Below are positions 55,679-64,000 of a stretch of DNA of 64,000 bases, in pieces (positions within the stretch are counted from its first letter, which is position 1; each line of letters starts with the position of its first letter). The translations under genes and the position numbers were made by a program. This stretch comes from Aeromonas diversa CDC 2478-85 (GTDB lineage: Bacteria > Pseudomonadota > Gammaproteobacteria > Enterobacterales > Aeromonadaceae). Location: NCBI RefSeq assembly GCF_000819805.1, contig NZ_CDCE01000010.1:19246-83245 (forward strand), given 5' to 3'. Under the pieces are notes generated by a model, which made no database searches, was not told where the DNA came from, and saw only the letters and a program-made list of their open reading frames with translations.

Positions 55679-56068
55679 ATGCGAGTCGCAGAGATGATGT
55701 CTCCCGCCCCCATTGCCGTCGGGGTTGAGGACCCACTGTCCCAGTTGAGTGAGCTACTGCAATCGGTCACCTTTCATCACTTCCCCGTGTTGGCCGGCGG
55801 GGAGTTGGTCGGTGTCATCAAAGATACCGATATCTATCGGGCCATGGTGCTGCAAGGGGATACCGGTGCCCCCCTCATCGCCTCCCAGATCATGACGTCC
55901 CACCCCATCACGGTCGGGGCGCGCATGTCGGTACAAAGCGCCGCCAACCTGATGTTGAGTGAGGGGGTCTCTTGCCTGCCGGTGCTGGACAATGCCGAGT
56001 TGATCGGCATTGTCACCTGGAAGGATATGCTCAAGGCCTGTGTCGAGAGTGACTGCTTTCAGGGCTGA
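55679..56068 (+). CDS. CBS-domain pair protein
   Basis: 129 residues made entirely of two CBS repeats: VAEMMSPAPIAV...HHFPVLAGGELVGVIKDTDIYR and IMTSHPITVGARMSV...CLPVLDNAELIGIVTWKDMLK. Such free-standing CBS pairs bind adenine nucleotides and regulate partners; the partner is unknown. AGGAAGCTTCT precedes the ATG. It overlaps the convergent nfeD gene by ten bases. Confidence 0.9.
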   Translation: MRVAEMMSPAPIAVGVEDPLSQLSELLQSVTFHHFPVLAGGELVGVIKDTDIYRAMVLQGDTGAPLIASQIMTSHPITVGARMSVQSAANLMLSEGVSCLPVLDNAELIGIVTWKDMLKACVESDCFQG

Positions 56069-56517
56069 AGGGGCTCGACGGTGAGCCGGTGTGAGTCGGC
56101 TCCCGTGATACGCACCTTGCTGCCGGCCGGCAGGCTCTGATCGCAGCGCACCGTCCAGACGGTATCGTCCAGGTGCACCCGGCTGAGGCCTTGCTCGACC
56201 GGCTCTATCAGCAGCACTTCCCGCCCTACATACCCCAGCAGCCGCTGGTTGATCCCGGCGGCTGCGTCTTTTGGTGCCCGATCTTGCCCGTGTTGCCAGC
56301 GCCACCACAGCCAGGTGGTAACGATGCTCTGGATGGCGAACAGCAGCCACTGCCCCTGCCAGCCGAAGGGGATGATGAGCAGCAAGAGCCCCACCTCGAG
56401 GGCGGCGATGCCGGTCCACAGCAGCAGACCGACGCTGCCCATCACCTCGATGGCGAGCAGGGCACAGCCCAGCCCCAGCCAGTGCCAGTGAGAGAGGGTG
56501 GCGAGCCACTCCATCAT
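56059..56517 (-). CDS. NfeD-family membrane protein (QmcA partner)
   Basis: 152 residues, the length of E. coli YbbK-linked NfeD proteins. Three membrane segments (about 10-75) are followed by a soluble OB fold: [14 protein letters not shown] ... [12 protein letters not shown]. NfeD proteins pair with SPFH proteins, and this ATG overlaps the qmcA stop by four bases. Confidence 0.9.
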   Translation of the reverse strand: MMEWLATLSHWHWLGLGCALLAIEVMGSVGLLLWTGIAALEVGLLLLIIPFGWQGQWLLFAIQSIVTTWLWWRWQHGQDRAPKDAAAGINQRLLGYVGREVLLIEPVEQGLSRVHLDDTVWTVRCDQSLPAGSKVRITGADSHRLTVEPLQP

Positions 56518-57437
56518 GATTGTTGCTCCCCGCGCTTGCCGATCAGCTCGCCGATGCCGCCGATGGCCCCGATGAGCTGGCTCGCCTCGAGCGGCATCAT
56601 GACAATCTTGCTGTTCTCGCTCTCGCCGATGCGGGTCAGCGCCTCGGTGTATTTCTGGGCCACGAAGTAGTTGACCGCCTGCACGTTCCCCTTGGCGATC
56701 GCCTGGGAGACCATCTCGGTGGCGCGCGCCTCGGCCTCGGCGGCCCGCTCGCGCGCCTCGGCGGCGAGGAAGGCGGCCTGACGTTCACCCTCGGCCTTGA
56801 GGATCTGGGACTGCTTTTCCCCCTCGGCCTTGAGGATCTTCGACTGGCGCACCCCTTCGGCTTCCAGAATCTCGGCGCGTTTCTGGCGCTCGGCCTTCAT
56901 CTGGGCATTCATCGCCTCGACCAGATCGGTGGGCGGCTGCACGTCGCGGATCTCGATGCGGGTCACCTTGACCCCCCAGGGGGCGGTGGCGGCGTCCACG
57001 GTACGCAGCAACTTCTCATTGATGGTGTCGCGCTGGGAGAGCATCTCGTCGAGCTCCATGGCGCCTAGCACGGTCCGGATGTTGGTCATGGTCAGATTAC
57101 GGATGGCGCTCATCAGATCGTTGACCTCATAGGCGGCGCGGTGCGCCTCGACCACCTGTACGAAGCTGATGGCGTCTATGGTGACGTTGGCGTTATCACG
57201 GGAGATCACCTCTTGAGAGGGGATGTCGAGCACCTGCTCCATCATGATGATGCGATGGCCGACCCGATCGACAAACGGAATGAGGAGGTTCAAGCCCGGG
57301 GTCAGGGTGCGGGTGTAGCGGCCGAAGCGCTCCACGGTCCAGTTGTAGCCCTGGGGCACTATCTTGATGCCGGCGCCCAGGGTGGCGATCACCAGGATCA
57401 CGAAAATCGCCAAGACAATCAGGGATTCATTCATCAT
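56514..57437 (-). CDS. qmcA: QmcA, SPFH/stomatin-type membrane protein
   Basis: 307 residues (E. coli 305). One N-terminal membrane segment, the SPFH domain ([45 protein letters not shown]), then a long coiled coil with repeated [15 protein letters not shown] units. It forms large cages in the inner membrane and works with FtsH-type proteolysis. AGGAG precedes ATG 57437; ATG 57434 is equally possible. Confidence 0.93.
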   Translation of the reverse strand: MMNESLIVLAIFVILVIATLGAGIKIVPQGYNWTVERFGRYTRTLTPGLNLLIPFVDRVGHRIIMMEQVLDIPSQEVISRDNANVTIDAISFVQVVEAHRAAYEVNDLMSAIRNLTMTNIRTVLGAMELDEMLSQRDTINEKLLRTVDAATAPWGVKVTRIEIRDVQPPTDLVEAMNAQMKAERQKRAEILEAEGVRQSKILKAEGEKQSQILKAEGERQAAFLAAEARERAAEAEARATEMVSQAIAKGNVQAVNYFVAQKYTEALTRIGESENSKIVMMPLEASQLIGAIGGIGELIGKRGEQQS

Positions 57438-57659
57438 TTGGCTCCTTTTGGATGATAGGGGCAGCTTATACCTCTAGAGAGTAGAGGACTACTCCGCATT
57501 TGGTCCCCCGGCGTGTCCTGTGTCAGACCCTGCGTGGGCTCTTCTGTCGGGTTTGAATCATCCTTATATGACAAAAAGCTATAAATAAACGTTCTTTATT
57601 ATTTTATGGCGATGCAGCAAGCCACTAGAGTGCCCTCATCAGGTATGAAGAGGTGCGAG

Positions 57660-59066
57660 ATGGACTATTTGCCGATGTTTGCCAAGTTGGAAGGCCGTGC
57701 TGTGCTGCTGGTGGGCGGGGGCGAGGTCGCCCTTCGCAAGGCGCGCCTGCTGCTGGCCGCCGGTAGCCGTCTCACCCTGGTCGCCCCGGCGCTCGATGCC
57801 GGGTTTGCCGAATTCGCCGGGCGCTTCACCCACCTGGCCGAGGCGTTTCGCCCCGATCATCTCGACGGTCAGCTGCTGGCGGTGGCCGCCACCGACAACC
57901 TGGCGGTCAATGCCCTGGTCTATCAAAGCGCCAACCAGCGCGGCCTGTTCGTCAACGTGGTCGACGACCCCAAGCGTTCCAGCTTTATCTTCCCCTCCAT
58001 CATCGATCGCAGCCCCGTCATGGTGGCGGTCTCGAGCGGCGGCAAGGCCCCCGTGCTGGTGCGCCTGCTTCGCGAGCGGCTCGAGAGCCTGCTGCCGGCT
58101 CACCTCGGCGGTCTCGCCGAGCTCTCCGGTCGCATCCGCGAGCGCGCCAAGCGGGCGCTCACTACCCTGGTGGCCCGTCGCCGCTTCTGGGAGCGGGCCT
58201 ACGCCTCCAACACGCTAGGTGGCCTCATCGAGAAGGGGGAGTGGGACCAGGCCGAGGCCTGGTTGGATGACGAGCTCACCCAGTCCGGTCGCGCGGCGGG
58301 CGAGGTGGTGCTGGTCGGTGCCGGCCCCGGCGATGCGGGTCTCTTGACCCTCAAGGGGCTGCAACAGATCCAGCAGGCCGAGGTGGTGCTCTATGACCAG
58401 CTGGTCTCCCCCGAGATCCTCAATCTGGTGCGCCGCGACGCCACCCTGGTGTCGGTCGGCAAGAAGGCCGGCGCCCACAGCGTGCCCCAGGAGGAGACCA
58501 ACCGCCTGCTGGTGGAATACGCCAAGGCGGGCCATCGGGTGGTGCGCCTCAAGGGGGGGGATCCCTTCATGTTTGGCCGCGGCGGCGAGGAGTTGCAGGT
58601 GCTGGCCGAGGCGGGCATTCCCTTCTCCGTGGTGCCGGGCATCACGGCCGCCGCCGGGGCCACCGCCTACGCCGGCATTCCGCTCACCCACCGCGACTTT
58701 GCCCAGAGCGCCACCTTCATCACCGGTCACTGCCAGGCCGAGGGCAGCCAGCCCGACTGGCCGGCCCTGGCCGCCGGCAACCAGACCCTGGTCATCTACA
58801 TGGGGCTGATGAAAAGCGAGCACATCGCCCAGCAGCTGATGGCACACGGCCGCGCCGCAGATACCCCCATCGCCATCATAGAGCGTGGCACCACGGCCCG
58901 TCAGCGCACCCTGGTGGGCCGGCTCGATGAGCTGGCCACCCTGGCCGCCGGCGCCCAGAGCCCGTCGCTGATCGTGGTGGGGCAGGTGGTGCAACTGCAC
59001 GAACAACTGGCCTGGTTTGGCGAGCGCGCCGAGCCGGCAACCCTCGGGCTGGTGAAGCTGGCCTGA
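57660..59066 (+). CDS. cysG: Siroheme synthase CysG (trifunctional)
   Basis: 468 residues (E. coli 457). The N-terminal third is precorrin-2 dehydrogenase/ferrochelatase (LLVGGGEVALRKARLLL, NVVDDPKRSSFIFP), the C-terminal part uroporphyrinogen-III methyltransferase (VLVGAGPGDAGLLTLKG, VVRLKGGDPFMFGRGGEE). It makes the siroheme cofactor of sulfite reductase. GAGGTGCGAG precedes ATG 57660. First gene of the cysteine operon; the AT-rich leader 57555-57610 is where a CysB operator would be expected. Confidence 0.95.
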   Translation: MDYLPMFAKLEGRAVLLVGGGEVALRKARLLLAAGSRLTLVAPALDAGFAEFAGRFTHLAEAFRPDHLDGQLLAVAATDNLAVNALVYQSANQRGLFVNVVDDPKRSSFIFPSIIDRSPVMVAVSSGGKAPVLVRLLRERLESLLPAHLGGLAELSGRIRERAKRALTTLVARRRFWERAYASNTLGGLIEKGEWDQAEAWLDDELTQSGRAAGEVVLVGAGPGDAGLLTLKGLQQIQQAEVVLYDQLVSPEILNLVRRDATLVSVGKKAGAHSVPQEETNRLLVEYAKAGHRVVRLKGGDPFMFGRGGEELQVLAEAGIPFSVVPGITAAAGATAYAGIPLTHRDFAQSATFITGHCQAEGSQPDWPALAAGNQTLVIYMGLMKSEHIAQQLMAHGRAADTPIAIIERGTTARQRTLVGRLDELATLAAGAQSPSLIVVGQVVQLHEQLAWFGERAEPATLGLVKLA

Positions 59067-59111
59067 GTCCGAATTGGGGGATACCCCGCTATTAATGACC
59101 GAGGAATCGAC

Positions 59112-60020
59112 ATGGACCGCGAAAGATTGACCCATTTAAAGCAGCTGGAGGCGGAGAGCATCCACATCATCCGCGAGGTGGCCGCCGAGTTTGACAACCC
59201 CGTCATGCTCTACTCCATCGGCAAGGATTCATCGGTCATGCTGCACCTGGCCCGCAAGGCCTTCTACCCGGGCAAGCTCCCTTTCCCGCTGCTGCACGTG
59301 GACACCGACTGGAAATTTAAAGAGATGATTCGCTTTCGCGACCAGACCGCCGAGAAGTTCGGGCTGGATCTCATCGTGCACAAGAACCCCGAGGGGCTCG
59401 CCATGGGCATCAACCCCTTCGAGCACGGCAGCGCCAAGCACACCGACATCATGAAGACAGAGGGGCTCAAGCAGGCGCTGAATAAATACGGCTTCGACGC
59501 CGCGTTCGGCGGGGCGCGCCGGGACGAGGAGAAGTCCCGCGCCAAGGAGCGGGTCTACTCGTTTCGCGACAAGCACCACCGCTGGGATCCCAAGAACCAG
59601 AGACCCGAGCTGTGGCGCACCTACAACGGTCAGGTGAACAAGGGCGAGAGCATCCGCGTCTTCCCCCTCTCCAACTGGACCGAGCTCGACATCTGGCAAT
59701 ACATCTATCTCGAGAACATCGACATAGTCCCCCTCTACTTCGCGGCCTACCGCCCTGTGGTGGAGCGCGGCGGCATCAAGATCATGGTGGACGACGAGCG
59801 CATGCCGCTCAGTGCCGATGACGTGGTGCGCGAGGAGCTGGTGCGTTTTCGCACCCTTGGCTGCTACCCCCTGACCGGGGCCATCGAGTCGAGTGCCGCC
59901 TCGCTGACCGAGATCATCGAGGAGATGCTGCTGACCACCTCGAGCGAGCGGCAGGGACGCCTCATCGACCACGACCAGTCGGGTTCGATGGAGCAGAAGA
60001 AGCGTCAGGGATATTTCTAA
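59112..60020 (+). CDS. cysD: Sulfate adenylyltransferase subunit 2, CysD
   Basis: 302 residues, the E. coli length. The PP-loop is [33 protein letters not shown] and [19 protein letters not shown] are family signatures. With CysN it makes adenosine phosphosulfate from ATP and sulfate. It follows cysG by 45 bases. Confidence 0.97.
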   Translation: MDRERLTHLKQLEAESIHIIREVAAEFDNPVMLYSIGKDSSVMLHLARKAFYPGKLPFPLLHVDTDWKFKEMIRFRDQTAEKFGLDLIVHKNPEGLAMGINPFEHGSAKHTDIMKTEGLKQALNKYGFDAAFGGARRDEEKSRAKERVYSFRDKHHRWDPKNQRPELWRTYNGQVNKGESIRVFPLSNWTELDIWQYIYLENIDIVPLYFAAYRPVVERGGIKIMVDDERMPLSADDVVREELVRFRTLGCYPLTGAIESSAASLTEIIEEMLLTTSSERQGRLIDHDQSGSMEQKKRQGYF

Positions 60021-60029
60021 GGAGTTGCC

Positions 60030-61445
60030 ATGAATTCTTACGTCAAGAGCGCCCTCGAGAGCGAGGGGATCGAGGCCTACCTCAAGGCCCAGGAGCACAA
60101 GAGCCTGCTGCGTTTTCTCACCTGCGGCAGCGTGGACGATGGCAAGAGCACCCTCATCGGCCGCCTGCTGCACGACTCCCAGCAGATCTATGAAGATCAG
60201 TTAAAGGCGCTCGAGTCCGACAGCCAAAAACTCGGCACCACAGGCGAGAAGCTGGATCTGGCGCTGCTGGTCGACGGCCTGCAGGCCGAGCGCGAGCAGG
60301 GGATCACCATAGACGTGGCCTACCGCTATTTCTCCACCGCCAAGCGCAAATTTATCATCGCCGACACCCCGGGCCACGAGCAGTATACCCGCAACATGGC
60401 CACCGGCGCCTCGACCTGCGATCTGGCGATCATCCTCATCGACGCCCGCAAGGGGGTGCTGGATCAGACCCGTCGCCACAGCTTTATCGCGAGCCTGCTT
60501 GGCATCAAGCAGTTCCTGGTGGCGGTCAACAAGATGGATCTGGTCGATTTTAGCCAGGATCGCTTCGACGAGATCAGCCGCGACTACCGCGCCTTCGCCA
60601 GCCAGCTCGACGTGGAGAGCATCCAGCTGGTGCCGGTCTCGGCCCTGGATGGGGACAACGTGGTCAATTCAAGCGCCAACATGTCCTGGTATCAGGGGGA
60701 GCCGCTGCTTGCCTTGCTCGAGAGCGCCGAGGTAGAGCAAGACCTGGCCCGCCATCCGGTGCGCCTGCCGGTGCAGTATGTGAACCGCCCCAACCTGGAT
60801 TTTCGCGGCTTCGCCGGCACCCTGGCCTCAGGCATCCTGCGGGTCGGTGATCGCCTGGCGGTGCTGCCCTCTGGCAAAGAGAGCAGGGTGACGCGCATCG
60901 TCACCTTCGACGGGGATCTCGACCATGCCCTGCCGGGTCAGGCCATCACCCTCACCCTGGCCGACGAGATAGACATCAGCCGTGGCGATCTGCTGGTGGC
61001 TGCCGAGCAGCAGAGCGCGGTGTCGCGCCGCCTGCTGGCCCATATCGTCTGGATGGGGGAGAGCGAGCTCAAGAGCGGGCGCAGCTACGACATCAAGCTG
61101 GCCACCCGCAAGACCCGCGGCGAGGTGGCGACCATTCGCCACCGCATCGACATCAACAACCTCGAAGAGCACGCCGCCGATGAGCTCAAGCTCAACGAGA
61201 TCGGCCTGTGCGAGGTGAGCCTGACCGAGCCGGTCGGGTTTGACCCTTATCGCGATATCCGCGACACCGGCAGCTTTATCCTCATCGATCGCCTGACCAA
61301 CGTCACGGTCGGCGCCGGCATGATAGTGCAGGGGCTCGATGAGGTGGCGGCCAAGGGGAGCGTCAGCGAGTTTGAGCTCGAACTCAACGCCCTCATTCGC
61401 AAGCACTTCCCCCACTGGCAGGCGCTCGACATCAGTAAGGAGTAA
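60030..61445 (+). CDS. cysN: Sulfate adenylyltransferase subunit 1 (GTPase), CysN
   Basis: 471 residues (E. coli 475). Elongation-factor-type G domain: [16 protein letters not shown] (G1), [12 protein letters not shown] (G3), NKMDLVDFS (G4), then two barrel domains. GTP hydrolysis drives the otherwise unfavourable APS synthesis by CysD. AAGGAG precedes the ATG, nine bases after cysD. There is no fused APS kinase domain, matching the separate cysC downstream. Confidence 0.97.
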   Translation: MNSYVKSALESEGIEAYLKAQEHKSLLRFLTCGSVDDGKSTLIGRLLHDSQQIYEDQLKALESDSQKLGTTGEKLDLALLVDGLQAEREQGITIDVAYRYFSTAKRKFIIADTPGHEQYTRNMATGASTCDLAIILIDARKGVLDQTRRHSFIASLLGIKQFLVAVNKMDLVDFSQDRFDEISRDYRAFASQLDVESIQLVPVSALDGDNVVNSSANMSWYQGEPLLALLESAEVEQDLARHPVRLPVQYVNRPNLDFRGFAGTLASGILRVGDRLAVLPSGKESRVTRIVTFDGDLDHALPGQAITLTLADEIDISRGDLLVAAEQQSAVSRRLLAHIVWMGESELKSGRSYDIKLATRKTRGEVATIRHRIDINNLEEHAADELKLNEIGLCEVSLTEPVGFDPYRDIRDTGSFILIDRLTNVTVGAGMIVQGLDEVAAKGSVSEFELELNALIRKHFPHWQALDISKE

Positions 61446-61448
61446 TCC

Positions 61449-63173
61449 ATGACGTGGCAACAATCCCTGGTGCTGGGTCTGCTGGTTGCCCTGATCGTGC
61501 TGCTGATCCAGGGCCGGCTGCGGCCGGCCCTGCTCTTCTCCGGCGCCGTCCTCGTCACCTATCTGGTGGGGTTGGCCGACATTCAGGGGGTGGTGGCGGG
61601 CTATACCAACGGCTCCCTGCTCACCCTGGTGCTGCTCTTGCTGGTGTCGCTCGCGGTGGAGAAGAGCCGGCTGATGAGCTGGTTCGCCGGGGCCGTGGGC
61701 CGCGGCTCCTTTACCCAGGTGCTGACCAAGGTGTGGTTCTCCACCGCCTTCCTGTCGGCCTTTGTCAACAACACCGCCGTGGTCGCCTCCATGCTCGGGG
61801 CGGTCAAGCGCAACCCCGAGCACAGCGCCAGCCGGCTGCTGCTGCCCATGTGTTTCGCGGCCACCTTCGGCGGCGTGCTGACCCTCATTGGCACCTCCAC
61901 CAACCTCATCGTCAACAGCTTCCTCGAGAAGATGGGGGCTAGGCCCCTTGGCATGTTCGACTTCTTCATGGTGGGGGCGGGGACATTGCTGACCGGCTGG
62001 ATAGCCGTGATGCTGTTCGCCCGTCGCCTGCCGGAGCAAGAGGGCGAGTTTGACCGCAGCCAGGGCTATTTTCTCGAGGCCAAGGTGAGCGCCGGCTCCC
62101 CCCTGGCCGGGCGCAGCGTGAAGGAGAACGGCCTGCGTAGCCTGAAAAGCCTCTATCTGGCCGAGATCATCCGGGGGGATCAGGTGATCTGCCCGGTGCA
62201 GCCGGAGCAGGAGTTGCACGAGGGGGACATGCTGCTGTTTTGCGGCGACGTGGAGAGCGTGGGGGTGTTGCAGGAGATGCGCGGCCTCGAGCTCTACGGC
62301 GAGCATCGCCTCAACGGCCAGCATCTGGTCGAGGTGATCGTCAGCCACAGCTCGCGCCTGGTCGGCCAGACCATACGCGACGCCGAGTTTCGCACCCACT
62401 TCGATGCGGTGGTGTTGGCGGTGCGCCGTGGCGAGAGCCAGCTCACCGGCGGCCTGGGGCAGATTGAGCTGCACGCGGGGGATACCTTGCTGCTCGCCCC
62501 CGGTCCGCGTTTTGCCGGCAACAAGTCCCTGTCGCGGGAGTTTGTGGTGGTCAGTGGCATAGAGGCGTCGACCCGGCTCGATACCCGCCGCAGCGCCGCC
62601 GTGGTGGGGGGCTTTGCCGCCGTGCTGGCCGCCTCTGTGTTCGAGCTGCTGCCGCTGTTCAAGGGGCTGCTCATCATGCTGGTTGCGCTGCTGGCGACCC
62701 GCATCCTGACTCTCGACGAGATCCGCCGCCGCTTCCCGCTCGAGATCTGGCTGGTGGTGGGCGGGGCCCTGGCCCTGTCGGATCAGCTGGAGAAGACCGG
62801 GCTTGCCAACGTCATCGCCCGGTGGCTGATGGGGGAGTTTAATGGCGCCAGCCCCCTCATCGCCTTTATCGGCATTTATCTCTTCACCCTGGTGCTGACC
62901 GAGCTGATGAGCAACAACGCCGCCGCCGCCCTGGCCTTCCCCATGGGCTATCAGCTGGCGCTCAGCATGGATGTCTCGACCATGCCCTTCATCCTGGCGG
63001 TGCTGTTCGGGGCGAGCTCGAGCTTTATCCTGCCCTATGGCTATCAGACCAACCTGATGGTCTATTCGGCGGGCAACTACCGGATGCAGGATTACCTCAA
63101 GCTGGCCCTGCCGGTGTCACTGGCCTACAGCATTGGCGTCATCATCATGGTGCCCCTGCTCTTCCCCTTCTGA
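61449..63173 (+). CDS. SLC13 (DASS) family permease with two RCK-C domains, probable sulfate importer
   Basis: 574 residues. The first membrane block (about 1-190) has FVNNTAVVASMLGAV and LTLIGTSTNLIVNSFL; two TrkA-C domains follow (about 205-370: LAGRSVKENGLRSLKSLYL, LVGQTIRDAEFRTHFDAVV); a second membrane block carries LTELMSNNAAAALAFP and YGYQTNLMVY. The paired SNT-type motifs bind anion and Na+. Position between cysN and cysC, three bases after cysN, points strongly to sulfate. Confidence 0.88.
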   Translation: MTWQQSLVLGLLVALIVLLIQGRLRPALLFSGAVLVTYLVGLADIQGVVAGYTNGSLLTLVLLLLVSLAVEKSRLMSWFAGAVGRGSFTQVLTKVWFSTAFLSAFVNNTAVVASMLGAVKRNPEHSASRLLLPMCFAATFGGVLTLIGTSTNLIVNSFLEKMGARPLGMFDFFMVGAGTLLTGWIAVMLFARRLPEQEGEFDRSQGYFLEAKVSAGSPLAGRSVKENGLRSLKSLYLAEIIRGDQVICPVQPEQELHEGDMLLFCGDVESVGVLQEMRGLELYGEHRLNGQHLVEVIVSHSSRLVGQTIRDAEFRTHFDAVVLAVRRGESQLTGGLGQIELHAGDTLLLAPGPRFAGNKSLSREFVVVSGIEASTRLDTRRSAAVVGGFAAVLAASVFELLPLFKGLLIMLVALLATRILTLDEIRRRFPLEIWLVVGGALALSDQLEKTGLANVIARWLMGEFNGASPLIAFIGIYLFTLVLTELMSNNAAAALAFPMGYQLALSMDVSTMPFILAVLFGASSSFILPYGYQTNLMVYSAGNYRMQDYLKLALPVSLAYSIGVIIMVPLLFPF

Positions 63174-63218
63174 GGGCGGGGCACCCACACGCTTCGGGCC
63201 CGGCCCGACGGAGGATCA

Positions 63219-63812
63219 ATGAACAATATCGTCTGGCACCCCCACGCGGTGACCAAGCAGCGCAGAAGCGACGCCAAGGGGCAGCGCCCCCTGGTCATCT
63301 GGTTCACCGGCCTTTCGGGGGCGGGCAAATCGACCCTGGCCGGCGCCCTGGAAGAGGCGCTGGCGGGGCTTGGCAAGCACACCTACCTGCTCGACGGGGA
63401 CAATGTACGCCACGGCCTGTGCGGCGATCTCGGCTTTGACGAGGGGGCGCGGCGCGAGAACATCCGCCGGGTCGGCGAGGTGGCAAAACTCATGGTGGAC
63501 GCGGGCCTGATTGTGCTCACCGCCTTTATTTCTCCGTACCGGGAGGAGCGCGACTTGGTGCGCAATCTCTTGGGGGAGGGGGAGTTTGTCGAGGTGTTTG
63601 TGGATGCGCCGCTTAGCGTGTGCGAAGAGCGCGACCCCAAGGGGCTCTACAAGAAGGCGCGCGCCGGGGAAATTATGAATTTCACCGGCATCGACGCCGC
63701 CTACGAGGCGCCGCTAAACCCTGAGGTGCACCTGCACAACGACGGCGCGCCGGTACCGGCGCTGGTGGAGGCCCTACTGGGGGCCCTGAGGCAGAGGGGG
63801 TTGATCGACTAG
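63219..63812 (+). CDS. cysC: Adenylyl-sulfate kinase CysC
   Basis: 197 residues (E. coli 201). The P-loop is [48 protein letters not shown] and [11 protein letters not shown] follow. It phosphorylates APS to PAPS. GGAGG precedes the ATG. Last gene of the visible operon; the dispersed repeat R3 begins 18 bases after its stop. Confidence 0.96.
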   Translation: MNNIVWHPHAVTKQRRSDAKGQRPLVIWFTGLSGAGKSTLAGALEEALAGLGKHTYLLDGDNVRHGLCGDLGFDEGARRENIRRVGEVAKLMVDAGLIVLTAFISPYREERDLVRNLLGEGEFVEVFVDAPLSVCEERDPKGLYKKARAGEIMNFTGIDAAYEAPLNPEVHLHNDGAPVPALVEALLGALRQRGLID

Positions 63813-63829
63813 GTGGCGACTGGTGGGGA

Positions 63830-64000
63830 GCTCGGTCGAGCTCCGGGCCTACGACGCGCCTACGCCGCATGGGACGCGAGGAGTTCCTCCTCGAAGGGGG
63901 GCGCCCGCTCACCCGGAGGCGCTCGGCCAAGCTCCTTGCCTATGGCAATCATCACAATCCCTGCGGGATTGCCGCTACGCGGGGTTTCGCCCGCCCTGCG
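63830..64000 (+). repeat. Dispersed repeat R3 (cut by window edge)
   Basis: Matches the reverse of 52000-52200 in R2: the GAGGAGTTCCTCCTCGA module, GGCGCTCGGCCAAGCTCCTTG, AATCCC..GGGATT and GCGGGGTTTCGCCCGCCCTGC, in the same order. It presumably goes on into the 34-base palindrome outside the window. Confidence 0.85.

Overview
The window is high-GC gammaproteobacterial chromosome. The gene set and order (cysG-cysD-cysN-SLC13 permease-cysC, cyoABCDE-yajR, lpxT, trhP-yfhL, azurin, two energy-taxis-like MCPs, macAB with its own outer-membrane factor) fit Aeromonas best; that assignment is my inference from protein content, not from a search. No rRNA or tRNA gene and no CRISPR array is visible.

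Layout. 1-9.4 kb: the end of an HD-GYP gene, DUF2937, lpxT, a TauE/SafE permease, the macA-macB-outer membrane factor operon (minus), a small exported protein, a DUF481 outer-membrane protein, then the tRNA hydroxylation operon trhP-yfhL (9.1-10.7 kb). 11.1-16.4 kb: a GNAT, a 1299-residue metzincin-like lipoprotein and an outer-membrane barrel in one operon. 17-22 kb: two chemoreceptors around an MFS carrier and ychN. 22.3-24.5 kb: azurin, HutD/Ves, nucleoside hydrolase. 25-31.4 kb: cytochrome bo quinol oxidase operon and yajR. 31.4-42 kb: Tat-exported flavoprotein, DUF805, OMP, a broken DUF898 gene, LysR with a paired YdcZ-type exporter, a CNT nucleoside transporter with a CRP site and a strong leader hairpin, DUF2809, apbE, VOC.

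42.0-52.2 kb is an accessory island of a different character. It is bounded by two inverted copies of a ~450-500 bp dispersed repeat (R1 and R2; a third copy, R3, is at the right window edge). Inside, small, mostly AT-rich minus-strand genes lie in units with integron gene-cassette anatomy. Each such unit starts after G^TTRRRY, its stop codon overlaps a RYYYAAC core, and an attC-like imperfect palindrome follows. I identify one short attC (43039-43107), one VCR-type attC (43966-44091), a second VCR-type attC cut by the right end of an IS903-type element (50196-50267), half an attC (46346-46400), and three near-identical ~190-bp blocks (A, B, C) that abut cassette starts and carry a LexA-box-like palindrome. 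No integrase gene is visible, so it reads as a relic or CALIN-like array. The cassettes encode GNAT, DUF2971, GIY-YIG-like, Imm41-like, bacterial PH-like and a membrane-anchored TPR-like protein.

52.2-63.8 kb returns to core genes: rlmJ, a TIGR02444 gene with the ABC-F gene yheS, a CBS-pair protein, nfeD-qmcA, and the assimilatory sulfate operon, in which uptake (SLC13), ATP sulfurylase (CysDN), APS kinase (CysC) and siroheme synthesis (CysG) are encoded together.
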